NCBI RefSeq assembly: GCF_001676875.1
Contig: NZ_JYKA01000013.1
Location: 1 to 64,000 of the forward strand
Length of the DNA stretch: 64,000 nucleotides
Source: Chromobacterium subtsugae
Lineage (GTDB): Bacteria; Pseudomonadota; Gammaproteobacteria; Burkholderiales; Chromobacteriaceae
Direction: 5' to 3'
In this document: positions 19,082 to 27,097 of the stretch, piece by piece
How the letters are laid out: each line of letters starts with the position of its first letter
Numbering within the stretch: the first letter of the stretch is position 1
Made by a program: the position numbers and the translations under genes
Notes under the pieces: generated by a model
Seen by the model: only the letters and a program-made list of their open reading frames with translations
What the model was told of the DNA's origin: nothing
The model's database searches: none

Positions 19082-19759
19082 TCAAAAAATCACGGCCACG
19101 CTGCCATCGGCCTGCACGGTGCCCCGCACCACCCTGCCGCTGCTCAATCTGACCATCACCTGCTCGCCCTGGGCGGCGTTGCCCATCGCCATGCCCTCGG
19201 CTTCGGCGGAAAAGCCGTCGCCCTGCGCCAGCACCTTCACCTGCTGGTTGCTGCGCACCAGATACGGCGCGCGCACCATGAAAGTGCGCAGCCACGCGCC
19301 CGCCGGCGCGCCGGTCCGCAACACCTGGCCGACCGCCAGGTTGAGATCGTCCAGCACATTGCTCGCCAGCGCGGGGTTGGCGATATCCACCAACCGGACG
19401 TCGGCGGCGCCTATCGTCTCGCCGGCGGCCATCGGCCGGCTCAGCGCCACGCCCATCCGCTTTTCATTGATGCTGACCGGAATCCGCAGCGACCAGCCCA
19501 GATCCGGGCAGGACACCGCGACGAAAGTCGCTCCGGTGGTGACGCCCGGCGTCGCCCAATCCGCCTTGGGACGGCTGCAGGCGGGCAGCGCCAGCCTCCT
19601 GTCCAACTGTCCCAGCCGCCAGGTGGCGGCGCGCAACTCCAGCTCATGCTTGAGAAACTGATCGGCCAGCCGCTCCAGCTGGACCAGGTTCTGGATGCCG
19701 TCGGCACAGGCCGGCATGGCCGCCAACAAGCCGCAAAACCACAAAATTGATCTTCGCAT
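19082..19759 (-). CDS. flgA: flagellar basal body P-ring formation protein FlgA
   Basis: 225 aa. It starts with a signal peptide (ILWFCGLLAAMPACA), consistent with its periplasmic role as chaperone for P-ring (FlgI) assembly. The C-terminal SAF/ChapFlgA domain (about 95-222) contains RPMAAGETIGAADVRLVD, AGAWLRTFMVRAP and VMVRLSSGRVVRGTV. Order on the minus strand is flgA, flgM, flgN. The stop codon lies just inside the flgM promoter region. Confidence 0.9.
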   Translation of the reverse strand: MRRSILWFCGLLAAMPACADGIQNLVQLERLADQFLKHELELRAATWRLGQLDRRLALPACSRPKADWATPGVTTGATFVAVSCPDLGWSLRIPVSINEKRMGVALSRPMAAGETIGAADVRLVDIANPALASNVLDDLNLAVGQVLRTGAPAGAWLRTFMVRAPYLVRSNQQVKVLAQGDGFSAEAEGMAMGNAAQGEQVMVRLSSGRVVRGTVQADGSVAVIF

Positions 19760-19852
19760 CCCTGCATTTTAGCGCAAGGCGAGCCAATGCAGCGATGGCG
19801 ATTGACAAGCGCCGGCAAGATTCGAATAATCGTTTGAATAGAGCTTAGACTC

Positions 19853-19880
19853 TTGACACTAAATAATACGCAAACATAAA
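19853..19880 (+). promoter_or_regulatory. candidate sigma-70 promoter of the autotransporter gene
   Basis: A perfect -35 TTGACA (19853-19858), a 16-nt spacer and CATAAA (19875-19880), 23 nt before the start codon in an AT-rich stretch between divergent genes. Confidence 0.5.
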
Positions 19881-19903
19881 TCGTTCGCCCGAGGAGAAAC
19901 ACA

Positions 19904-22027
19904 ATGCGTAGTCGCTTGACCGCTCTCGCCCTGGCCACCGCCCTTGCCCTGCCGGCCGCAGCCAACGCTTACAGCAACATCTATTACTTTGGGGACAGCC
20001 TGTCCGATGTCGGCGCCTTCGGCGGCCAATCCGGCCTGCCCGCCGGCGCCCGCTGGACCACCGGCTACGGTCCCAACTGGACCAATGTGCTGAGCGGCCA
20101 TTTCGGCCTGCAATCAGTCGCCAACAACCCGCTCAACGCCACTACCAGCAGCAGCGGCAACAACTATGCCCAGGGCGGCGCCGTCGCCCAAACCTACCAG
20201 GCCATCACCCAGTATCCCAACACCTCCGGCAGCAGCGGCTCTGTCGAGCAATACGGCCCGGGCGGCACCCTGCTGATCCAGGAACTGCCGCAACAGACCG
20301 CGGCCTATCTCGCCAGCACCGGCGGCAAGGCTGATCCGAACGCCGTTTATTCGGTCTGGATCGGCGGCAACGACGTGATCGCCGCGCTTGGCACGGCCTC
20401 CAGCACCAGCGGCCAGCAACTGCTCGGCGCTTCGGCCCAGTACACCGCCGCCAGCGTGCAGGCCTTGGTCAAGGCCGGCGCCAAAAACGTCATCGTGCCC
20501 AACCTTCCCAATATGGGCGCCGCGCCGCTGGCGATTTACGCTTCGCTGACCGCAGTCCAGCAAACCGTCAACGCGCAGGTTCCAGGCCTCGTCACCACCA
20601 CCGCGGTCAACAACGCCTGGGTAGCGGCCTGGCAAGTCATCAGCGCGCAGAATGTCGGCCCCAGCAATTCCGCCGCCGTCATCCAGGCCGCGCTGACCGC
20701 CGCCAACACCTCGCTCTCCACCGCCACCGGCGGCGCGGTGCCGGCCGGCAGCGTGGCCACCGCCTACAATGGCAACGGCACGGCTGCCAACCCCGGCGTC
20801 CAGCCCAGCCTGCAGCAATTGGCCGCCGGCTACAACCAGCTCACCGACATGACGCTGTCCGGCGCCGGCGTGCAGCACAATATCGTTCGCCCGAATATCT
20901 CGCTGCTGTTCCAGGAAATCCTGGCCAACCCCGGTCAATACGGCTTCACCAATACCATCGGCTCCGCCTGCGCCACCTCCGCCATCCAGTGCGCGGCCAA
21001 TACGCTGCCTGGCCAAAGCTACGTCTTCACCGACCAGCTGCACCCCACTCCGGCGGCCCAGCAAATCATCGGCGACTACGTCTACGGCCTGCTTCAAGCG
21101 CCTTACTACGCCGCGGCGCTGCCTGACTCCGCCTTGAACAACGCCCGCCAGCTGGGCGGCGCGCTGGACAGCCGCTACCAGGCCATCCGCTCGCAAAAAC
21201 GCGCGGTCGGCACCGTCAGCGCCTTTGTCGACGGCGCCTTCAACGACGACAAGATCGGCTACAACAACCTGGCCGCCAAACCGAAGGGCCAGCTGTACAC
21301 GCTGGGCCTCGACTACCAGGCCAGCCCGGCGCTGAGCATAGGCGTGGCGATGTCGCGCCAGCAGGGCAAGACCGACATCTCCAGCACAGGCACCCCGGGC
21401 AGCGTGGACGACCGCACCACGCTGATGTCCGGCCTGGTCAGCTACAACCAGGACAAGTTCTGGATCGACGGCGACGTTCACATCGGCTCCGGCGATCTGG
21501 ACACCAGCCGCGCCGTCACCCTGGGGCCGACCCAGGTGCAGATCAACGGCAGCACCCGCCAGACCCAGTACGGCCTGCGCATCGGCGGCGGCTACCGGCT
21601 GCAGTACGGCAACTTCACCACCGGCCCGGTGGCCGGCCTCGACTACGCCCACGTCAAGGTGGCCGGCTTCGCCGAGCAAGGCGGCAGCAGCAGCATGGCC
21701 TTCGGCGGCCAGAACGCCAGCTCGCTGGTGGGACGCGTCGGCTGGCAGCTTGACGCCGACGTCGGCAAGTTCAGCCCCTACGCCAAGGTGAGCTTCGCCC
21801 ACGAGTTCCAGCAAGACGACCGCAACATCACCGCCGGCCTCACCAGCACGCTGGGCGACTGGACCACCAACATCGGCAAGGCGGACGCCAACTGGATGGA
21901 GTGGACCGCCGGCGTCAGCGCCAACTTCAGCAAAACCGTCACCGCCTACGGCCAGTTCTCGGTCACCAGCGGCAGGAGCGGCGGCAATCAGACCGGCGGC
22001 AACCTCGGCGTGGCCGTGTCGTTCTGA
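19904..22027 (+). CDS. GDSL-family autotransporter esterase/lipase
   Basis: 707 aa. The signal peptide ends near ANAYS. The GDSL block I is YYFGDSLSDVG (nucleophile S32), block III includes VWIGGNDV, and block V is DQLHPTPAAQ (catalytic D/H pair). The passenger spans about 25-405. The C-terminal 280 residues form an autotransporter beta-barrel with alternating aromatic strands, ending in VAVSF with the C-terminal Phe needed for BAM recognition. The enzyme is expected to be surface-anchored like EstA of Pseudomonas, hydrolysing short acyl or rhamnolipid-type esters. GAGGAG precedes the ATG. Asn/Thr/Gly-rich insertions in the passenger are notable. Confidence 0.92.
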   Translation: MRSRLTALALATALALPAAANAYSNIYYFGDSLSDVGAFGGQSGLPAGARWTTGYGPNWTNVLSGHFGLQSVANNPLNATTSSSGNNYAQGGAVAQTYQAITQYPNTSGSSGSVEQYGPGGTLLIQELPQQTAAYLASTGGKADPNAVYSVWIGGNDVIAALGTASSTSGQQLLGASAQYTAASVQALVKAGAKNVIVPNLPNMGAAPLAIYASLTAVQQTVNAQVPGLVTTTAVNNAWVAAWQVISAQNVGPSNSAAVIQAALTAANTSLSTATGGAVPAGSVATAYNGNGTAANPGVQPSLQQLAAGYNQLTDMTLSGAGVQHNIVRPNISLLFQEILANPGQYGFTNTIGSACATSAIQCAANTLPGQSYVFTDQLHPTPAAQQIIGDYVYGLLQAPYYAAALPDSALNNARQLGGALDSRYQAIRSQKRAVGTVSAFVDGAFNDDKIGYNNLAAKPKGQLYTLGLDYQASPALSIGVAMSRQQGKTDISSTGTPGSVDDRTTLMSGLVSYNQDKFWIDGDVHIGSGDLDTSRAVTLGPTQVQINGSTRQTQYGLRIGGGYRLQYGNFTTGPVAGLDYAHVKVAGFAEQGGSSSMAFGGQNASSLVGRVGWQLDADVGKFSPYAKVSFAHEFQQDDRNITAGLTSTLGDWTTNIGKADANWMEWTAGVSANFSKTVTAYGQFSVTSGRSGGNQTGGNLGVAVSF

Positions 22028-22044
22028 TCGTTGCAGCCATAACG

Positions 22045-22074
22045 AAACAGGCTCCCGAGGGAGCCTGTTTTTTT
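22045..22074. terminator. bidirectional terminator between autotransporter and thrC
   Basis: AACAGGCTCCC pairs with GGGAGCCTGTT around a short GA-containing loop and is followed by a run of T. It serves the plus-strand autotransporter and, with its complementary A run, probably thrC. Confidence 0.85.
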
Positions 22075-22095
22075 GCCTGAACGGCGCGGAGCGGA

Positions 22096-23505
22096 TCAGC
22101 CCAGCGCCTTCTCCATCAACGCCTTCACCTGGCCGGCATCCGCTGGCAAGGTCACTACCCGCTGCGGCAGCGACTCCAGACGCTCGAAGCCCGCCGGACG
22201 CGGCGGTTCGCGGTCCAGCGCCTCGCGTATGGTTTCGGCGAACTTGGCCGGCAGCGCGGTTTCCAGGCACACCACGGTTTCGCCTTCGCGGCGCAGTTCG
22301 CGCGCCACCTTGATGCCGTCGGCGGTATGGGTGTCCACCACCACGCCATCGTCGGCGTCCACCAGGCGGATGGTGGCGATGCGGTCGGCATGCGCGCTTT
22401 TGCCGGAGACGAAGCCGAACGCGTCGCGCACCTGGCGCATGGTTTCTCCATCCAGCTGGAAACCGCCGCCCGCGTCCACCTCGGCCCACAATTGCTTCAC
22501 CTTCGCCCCGTCGCGGCCGACCAGGTCGAACACGAAACGCTCGAAGTTGGATGCCTTGGAAATGTCCATCGACGGGCTGGAGGTGACGTAGGTGCGCTCG
22601 CTGCCGCGCGGCGCGTAGCGGCCGCTCTTGAAGAACTCATCCAGCACGTCGTTTTCATTGGTGGCGACGATCAGTCGCTCCACCGGCAGGCCCATCTGCC
22701 GCGCCACGTGGCCGGCGCAGACATTGCCGAAATTGCCGGACGGCACGCAGAAGCTTACGGTTTCGTCATTGCTGGCCGTCGCGCGGAAATAGCCGTGGAA
22801 GTAGTACACCACCTGGGCGACGACGCGGGCCCAGTTGATCGAGTTGACGGTGCCGATCTTGTGCCGCGCTTTGAAAACGTGGTCGTTCTGCACCGCCTTC
22901 ACTATGTCCTGGCAGTCGTCGAACATGCCCTGGATGGCGATGTTGTGGATGTTCTCGTCCTGCAGGCTGTACATCTGCGCGCGCTGGAAAGCGCTCATCT
23001 TGCCGTCCGGGCTCAGCATGAACACATTGATGCCGCGCTTGCCGCGCATCGCGTATTCGGCGGCGGAGCCGGTGTCGCCGGAAGTGGCGCCCAGAATGTT
23101 CAGCTTCTCGCCGCGCTTCTCCAGCACATATTCGAACAGCTGGCCGAGGAACTGCATCGCCATGTCCTTGAACGCCAGCGTCGGGCCATTGGACAGCTCC
23201 AGGATGGCCAGGCCGTCATGCAGGCGCTTGAGCGGCGCGATGGCTTCGCTGCCGAAGGTCTCGGCCCGGTAGGCGCGCGAAACGATGCCTTTCAGATCAT
23301 CCGCCGGAATGTCGTCGGCGAACAGGCGGATGATCTCGAACGCCAGCTCGGCGTAGCCCAGCTGCCGCCAGGCGTCCAGCGTGGCGCGGTCTATCCGGGG
23401 ATAGCGCTCCGGCAGCAGCAGGCCGCCGTCCGGCGCCAGGCCCATCAGCACGGTTTCGCAAAACGGCAGCGGCGCCATGCCGCCGCGGGTACTGACATAT
23501 TTCAT
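22096..23505 (-). CDS. thrC: threonine synthase
   Basis: 469 aa, PLP-dependent fold type II. The N-terminus MKYVSTRGGMAPLPF is typical, and the PLP-binding Lys lies in PTLAFKDMAMQFLGQ. The phosphate-binding LGATSGDTGSAAEYA loop and the VPSGNFGNVCAGH segment are present. It converts O-phospho-L-homoserine to threonine. The ATG overlaps the stop of the preceding small gene (ATGA), so translation is coupled. It is the last gene of the hom operon. A homoserine kinase gene is not present here. Confidence 0.95.
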   Translation of the reverse strand: MKYVSTRGGMAPLPFCETVLMGLAPDGGLLLPERYPRIDRATLDAWRQLGYAELAFEIIRLFADDIPADDLKGIVSRAYRAETFGSEAIAPLKRLHDGLAILELSNGPTLAFKDMAMQFLGQLFEYVLEKRGEKLNILGATSGDTGSAAEYAMRGKRGINVFMLSPDGKMSAFQRAQMYSLQDENIHNIAIQGMFDDCQDIVKAVQNDHVFKARHKIGTVNSINWARVVAQVVYYFHGYFRATASNDETVSFCVPSGNFGNVCAGHVARQMGLPVERLIVATNENDVLDEFFKSGRYAPRGSERTYVTSSPSMDISKASNFERFVFDLVGRDGAKVKQLWAEVDAGGGFQLDGETMRQVRDAFGFVSGKSAHADRIATIRLVDADDGVVVDTHTADGIKVARELRREGETVVCLETALPAKFAETIREALDREPPRPAGFERLESLPQRVVTLPADAGQVKALMEKALG

Positions 23506-23837
23506 TGCTGTGGTTCCAGGTATTGGCCGCAGGCGGCGGAGGCTTCCTTCAGGCGCTGCTTGCCGCGCGGATCGTCTTTCTTGATCTGGCCGGTCACCAC
23601 GCCCATCACCTCTTCCGCGGTGAAAGTGCTGGCCAGCTTCTCGCTGGCGCACTGGCAGTAGCGCTGCACCTGCTCGTTGCCGGGCAGGCCGACGCCGTCG
23701 GACGCCGGCGTGCGCTTGACGCAGCCGCGCATCAAGAAGCCCTGCAGCAGCTGGTGCTGGCCGGGGCTGAGCGGCGTGGCCGCCGCGAAACCGGTGAAGA
23801 GCGCGGCGCACAGGCCGGCTTGCCAATGCCTAGTCAT
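23502..23837 (-). CDS. small exported protein between hom and thrC
   Basis: 111 aa. The signal peptide (HWQAGLCAALFTGFAAA) is followed by a mature domain of about 90 residues with four cysteines (one in GCVKR, two in YCQCASEK, one in AACGQYL), so disulfides or metal binding are possible. I do not recognise a named family. It overlaps hom by 8 nt and thrC by 4 nt, which strongly supports it as a genuine coupled gene, although a periplasmic protein inside a biosynthetic operon is unexpected. Confidence 0.78.
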   Translation of the reverse strand: MTRHWQAGLCAALFTGFAAATPLSPGQHQLLQGFLMRGCVKRTPASDGVGLPGNEQVQRYCQCASEKLASTFTAEEVMGVVTGQIKKDDPRGKQRLKEASAACGQYLEPQQ

Positions 23838-25140
23838 TCAATTCTTCCATGCGCAGTCGCACCACCTTGCCGGCCACGCTGTCCAGCGCTTCGATGCCGG
23901 CGATGGCATGGTTGATCGCCTTCTCCTGCACCCGGTGGGTGAGGATCACCACTTCGGCGGTGCCGTCGGACACCGAGCCTTTCTGGATCAGCGCTTCGAT
24001 CGAGATGCCGTTCTCGGCCAACAGCCGGGTGATGCTGGCCAGCACGCCGGCGCGGTCTATCGCGCCGATGCGCAGATAGTAGGAGCTGGTGACCTCGGAG
24101 ATCGGCAGAATCGGCAAGTCCTGCAACTGGTCCGGCTGGAAGGCCAGGTGCGGCACCCGGTGTTCCGGATCGGAGGTCAGCAGGCGGGTGACGTCGACGA
24201 TGTCGGCCACCACCGCGGAGGCCGTGGGCAAAGCCCCGGCGCCGGCGCCGTAGTACAAGGTCGGCCCCAACGCGTCGCCTTTGACCAGCACCGCGTTCAT
24301 CACGCCGTTGACATTGGCGATCAGCCGGCCTTCCGGGATCAGCGTCGGGTGCACGCGCAACTCCACGCCGCTGTCGGTGCGGCGAGTCAGGCCCAGCAGC
24401 TTGACGCGGTAGCCCAGTTCCTCGGCGTAGCGGATGTCGCGGCCGTCCAGCTGGCTGATGCCTTCCAGATAGCACTGGTCGAACTGCATCGGAATGCCGA
24501 AGGCCAGCGCCGCCATGATGGTCAGCTTGTGGCCGGCGTCATGGCCCTCGATGTCGAAAGTGGGGTCCGCCTCGGCATAACCCAGCTTCTGCGCTTCGGC
24601 CAGCACGTCGGCGAAGCTGGCGCCCTTGTCGCGCATCTCGGTCAGGATGAAATTGGAGGTGCCGTTGATGATGCCGGCGATCCACTCGATGCGGTTGGCC
24701 GCCAGGCCTTCGCGCAGGGTCTTGATGATGGGGATGCCGCCGGCCACCGCCGCTTCGAACGCCACCATCACGCCCTTTTCCTGCGCGCGGGCGAAGATCT
24801 CGGTGCCGTGCAGCGCCAGCAGCTTTTTGTTGGCGGTGACCACGTGCTTGCCGTTCTCGATCGCCTTCAGCACCAGCTCCTTGGCGATGGTGTCGCCGCC
24901 GATCAGCTCCACCACGATGTCGACGTCCGGGTTGTCGACGATCCGCCGCGCGTCGTCCACCAGCGCCACCTCCGGTCCCAGCACGGCGCGCGCCTTGGCC
25001 AGGTCGCGGCTGGCAGCCTGGATCAGGCGAATCTCGCGGCCGGCGCGGCGGGTAATCTCGCCGGCGTTGCGCTTCAGCACGGTGGCGGTGCCGCCGCCGA
25101 CGGTGCCGACGCCCAGCAGGCCGATATGGATCGGTTTCAT
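23830..25140 (-). CDS. hom: homoserine dehydrogenase
   Basis: 436 aa, monofunctional. The N-terminal Rossmann motif is GLLGVGTVGGGTA. The catalytic domain includes AAVAGGIPIIKTLREGL and EGHDAGHKLTIMAALAFG (catalytic Lys and Asp region). The C-terminal ACT domain starts near residue 350 (YYLRIGAIDRAGVLASI) and gives threonine feedback. It reduces aspartate semialdehyde to homoserine. It lies downstream of alaA and upstream of the small exported protein and thrC on the same strand. Confidence 0.95.
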   Translation of the reverse strand: MKPIHIGLLGVGTVGGGTATVLKRNAGEITRRAGREIRLIQAASRDLAKARAVLGPEVALVDDARRIVDNPDVDIVVELIGGDTIAKELVLKAIENGKHVVTANKKLLALHGTEIFARAQEKGVMVAFEAAVAGGIPIIKTLREGLAANRIEWIAGIINGTSNFILTEMRDKGASFADVLAEAQKLGYAEADPTFDIEGHDAGHKLTIMAALAFGIPMQFDQCYLEGISQLDGRDIRYAEELGYRVKLLGLTRRTDSGVELRVHPTLIPEGRLIANVNGVMNAVLVKGDALGPTLYYGAGAGALPTASAVVADIVDVTRLLTSDPEHRVPHLAFQPDQLQDLPILPISEVTSSYYLRIGAIDRAGVLASITRLLAENGISIEALIQKGSVSDGTAEVVILTHRVQEKAINHAIAGIEALDSVAGKVVRLRMEELND

Positions 25141-25192
25141 AAATCTGTCTCCGTTCAGTCCCTTGATTTTTTATTCAGGCCAAAGGCCGTCT

Positions 25193-25248
25193 GGACAGGC
25201 GCGTCCTGTCCGGGCGGTCCTCGGGCGGCGGGAATCTGTCCCGCCGCC
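25193..25248 (-). other. two adjacent hairpins between alaA and hom
   Basis: GGACAGG-CGCGT-CCTGTCC (25193-25211) and GGCGGCGGGA-ATCTG-TCCCGCCGCC (25224-25248) are both perfect stems with 5-nt loops in the 119-nt alaA-hom spacer. Neither is followed by a T run on the minus strand. They may partially terminate alaA mRNA or stabilise its 3' end. Confidence 0.5.
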
Positions 25249-25259
25249 GCTGCCGGCGC

Positions 25260-26492
25260 TTAGTCGGCGCTGCCGTGACGCTTGCGGTAGTTCTCCAGGA
25301 AACGGGCGATGCGGCCGATGGCCTCCACCAGATCATCCGTATTAGGAAGGAATACCACGCGGAAGTGATCCGGCGCAATCCAGTTGAAGCCGCTGCCCTG
25401 CACCAGCAGCACCTTTTCCTGCTGCAGCAATTCCAGGATGAATTGCTGGTCGTCGCCCACCGGATAGATCTTGGGATCGAGCTTGGGGAACAGGTAAAGC
25501 GCGCCCTGCGGCTTGACGCAGGACACGCCCGGAATATCGGTCAGCAGCTTGTAGGCCAGGTCGCGCTGGCGCGCCAGCCGGCCGCCCGGCGCCACCAGGT
25601 CGTCTATGCTCTGGTAGCCGCCCAGCGCGGTCTGGATCGCGTACTGCGCCGGCACGTTGGCGCACAGCCGCATCGAGGCCAGCATGTTCAGGCCTTCGAT
25701 GTAGTCCTTGGCGTGCTTCTTCTCGCCGGACAGCACCATCCAGCCGGCGCGGTAGCCGCAGGCGCGGTAATTCTTCGACAGCCCGTTGAAGGTGACAACG
25801 AACAAGTCCGGCGCCAGCGAGCCTATCGAGGTGTGGCTGGCGGCGTCGTACAGCACCTTGTCATAGATTTCGTCGGCGTAGATGATCAGCTGATGCTGGC
25901 GCGCCACCTCGACGATCTGCTGCAGCAGCGCCGGCGGGTACACCGCGCCGGTCGGGTTGTTGGGATTGATGATGACGATGGCACGGGTCGACGGCGTGAT
26001 CTTGGCCTGGATGTCGGCGATACTGGGGAACCAGCCCTGCTCCTCGTCGCACAGGTAGTGCACGGCCTTGCCGCCGGCCAGCCCCACCGCGGCGGTCCAC
26101 AGCGGGTAGTCCGGCGCGGGCACCAGCACTTCGTCGCCATTGTCCAGCAGCGCCTGCATCGCCATCACGATCAGCTCGGACACGCCGTTGCCGACGATGA
26201 TGTCGTCCATCGCCACATTGGGCAGATGCTTCTGCTGCGCGTAATGCATGATGGCCTTGCGCGCCGCGAACAGGCCCTTGGAATCGGAATAGCCCGACGC
26301 CGCCGGCAGATTGACGATCACGTCCTCGATGATCTCGTCCGGGGCGAAGAAGCCGAACGGCGCCGGATTGCCGATGTTCAGCTTGATGATGCGGTGGCCT
26401 TCGTCCTCCATCCTCTTGGCGTGCTCGAGCACCGGGCCGCGGATGTCGTAACAGACGTTGGCGAGTTTCTGCGATTTGTGGACTGGCTGCAT
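25260..26492 (-). CDS. alaA: glutamate-pyruvate (alanine) aminotransferase
   Basis: 410 aa, PLP fold type I class I aminotransferase. It tracks E. coli AlaA throughout: KLANVCYDIRGPVLEHAKRM, IGNPAPFGF, VGNGVSELI, PAPDYPLWTAAV, INPNNPTGAVYP, YADEIYDK, and the PLP lysine in FNGLSKNYRACGYRAGW. It makes alanine from pyruvate and glutamate. The start at 26492 (MQPVHKSQ) aligns with AlaA N-termini; an alternative ATG at 26567 would add 25 unconserved residues. It is probably transcribed ahead of hom, with a hairpin-containing spacer. Confidence 0.93.
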   Translation of the reverse strand: MQPVHKSQKLANVCYDIRGPVLEHAKRMEDEGHRIIKLNIGNPAPFGFFAPDEIIEDVIVNLPAASGYSDSKGLFAARKAIMHYAQQKHLPNVAMDDIIVGNGVSELIVMAMQALLDNGDEVLVPAPDYPLWTAAVGLAGGKAVHYLCDEEQGWFPSIADIQAKITPSTRAIVIINPNNPTGAVYPPALLQQIVEVARQHQLIIYADEIYDKVLYDAASHTSIGSLAPDLFVVTFNGLSKNYRACGYRAGWMVLSGEKKHAKDYIEGLNMLASMRLCANVPAQYAIQTALGGYQSIDDLVAPGGRLARQRDLAYKLLTDIPGVSCVKPQGALYLFPKLDPKIYPVGDDQQFILELLQQEKVLLVQGSGFNWIAPDHFRVVFLPNTDDLVEAIGRIARFLENYRKRHGSAD

Positions 26493-26637
26493 GGCGGCGA
26501 CGGCTTCCGTTTCAGGCCGCCCGCCGGATGGGACGGCATGCTTGTGGCGGTGTGGTTGCTGTTTCATGGGATCTCTGTATTCCGCCCGGCGGCTAAAGCC
26601 ACATTCAGGGCGTGGTCGCTTGAGCCCCGGGTCTGGG

Positions 26638-26643
26638 TATAAT
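26638..26643 (+). promoter_or_regulatory. candidate -10 element (TATAAT)
   Basis: A perfect TATAAT lies 85 nt before the Mth938-fold gene and just outside the divergent alaA gene. No good -35 stands 16-18 nt upstream, so only the -10 is claimed. Confidence 0.4.
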
Positions 26644-26728
26644 CCTATCCCAATCTTTGGTGCACTGCACGAGCGCCGCCCGATGCGCCGCGCGGTGGCC
26701 GCCAACCACTGCCAAGGGAGCCATTCCG

Positions 26729-27097
26729 ATGAAAATGCACCAGTCGCTGGGACAGGGCAAAAACCTGTTCACCGGCTACGGCGACGGCCACGTGCTGATC
26801 AATGCCCAGCGCCACGACGGCAACCTGATCGTCAGCGCCGACGAGGTGGCCGCCTGGGCCGCGCCGGACTTTTCCGGCCTCGCCGCCGCGCACTTCGACG
26901 CATTGCTGGCCTACCAGCCGGAAGTGGTGCTGTTCGGCTCCGGCGAAAGCCAGCGCTTCGTCCACCCGCGGCTGTACGCGGCGCTGACCGAGGCCGGCAT
27001 CGGCGTGGAATGCATGGACACCCAGGCCGCCTGCCGCACCTTCAACATCCTGCTGGCCGAAGACCGCCGCGTGGTCGCCGCGCTGCTGGCGATCTAA
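26729..27097 (+). CDS. Mth938-like (DUF498) fold protein
   Basis: 122 aa. AAGGGAG lies 8 nt before the ATG. The sequence fits the Mth938-like/NDUFAF3-related family: a central DEVAAWAAPDFSGLAAAHFDALLAYQPEVVLFGSGESQRF and the end-segment GVECMDTQAACRTFNILLAEDRRVVAALL, with the conserved Gly-Ser-Gly loop and Cys-Arg-Thr-Asn/Phe pattern. Biochemical function is unknown in bacteria. The stop codon overlaps that of the convergent MFS gene. Confidence 0.85.
   Translation: MKMHQSLGQGKNLFTGYGDGHVLINAQRHDGNLIVSADEVAAWAAPDFSGLAAAHFDALLAYQPEVVLFGSGESQRFVHPRLYAALTEAGIGVECMDTQAACRTFNILLAEDRRVVAALLAI

Noticed and set aside
20114-22489. Very long minus-strand open frame opposite the autotransporter
   Set aside because: It is the GC-rich antisense shadow of a gene with a signal peptide, catalytic blocks and barrel. 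Its own translation is low-complexity Gly/Ala/Val/Arg with no motif.
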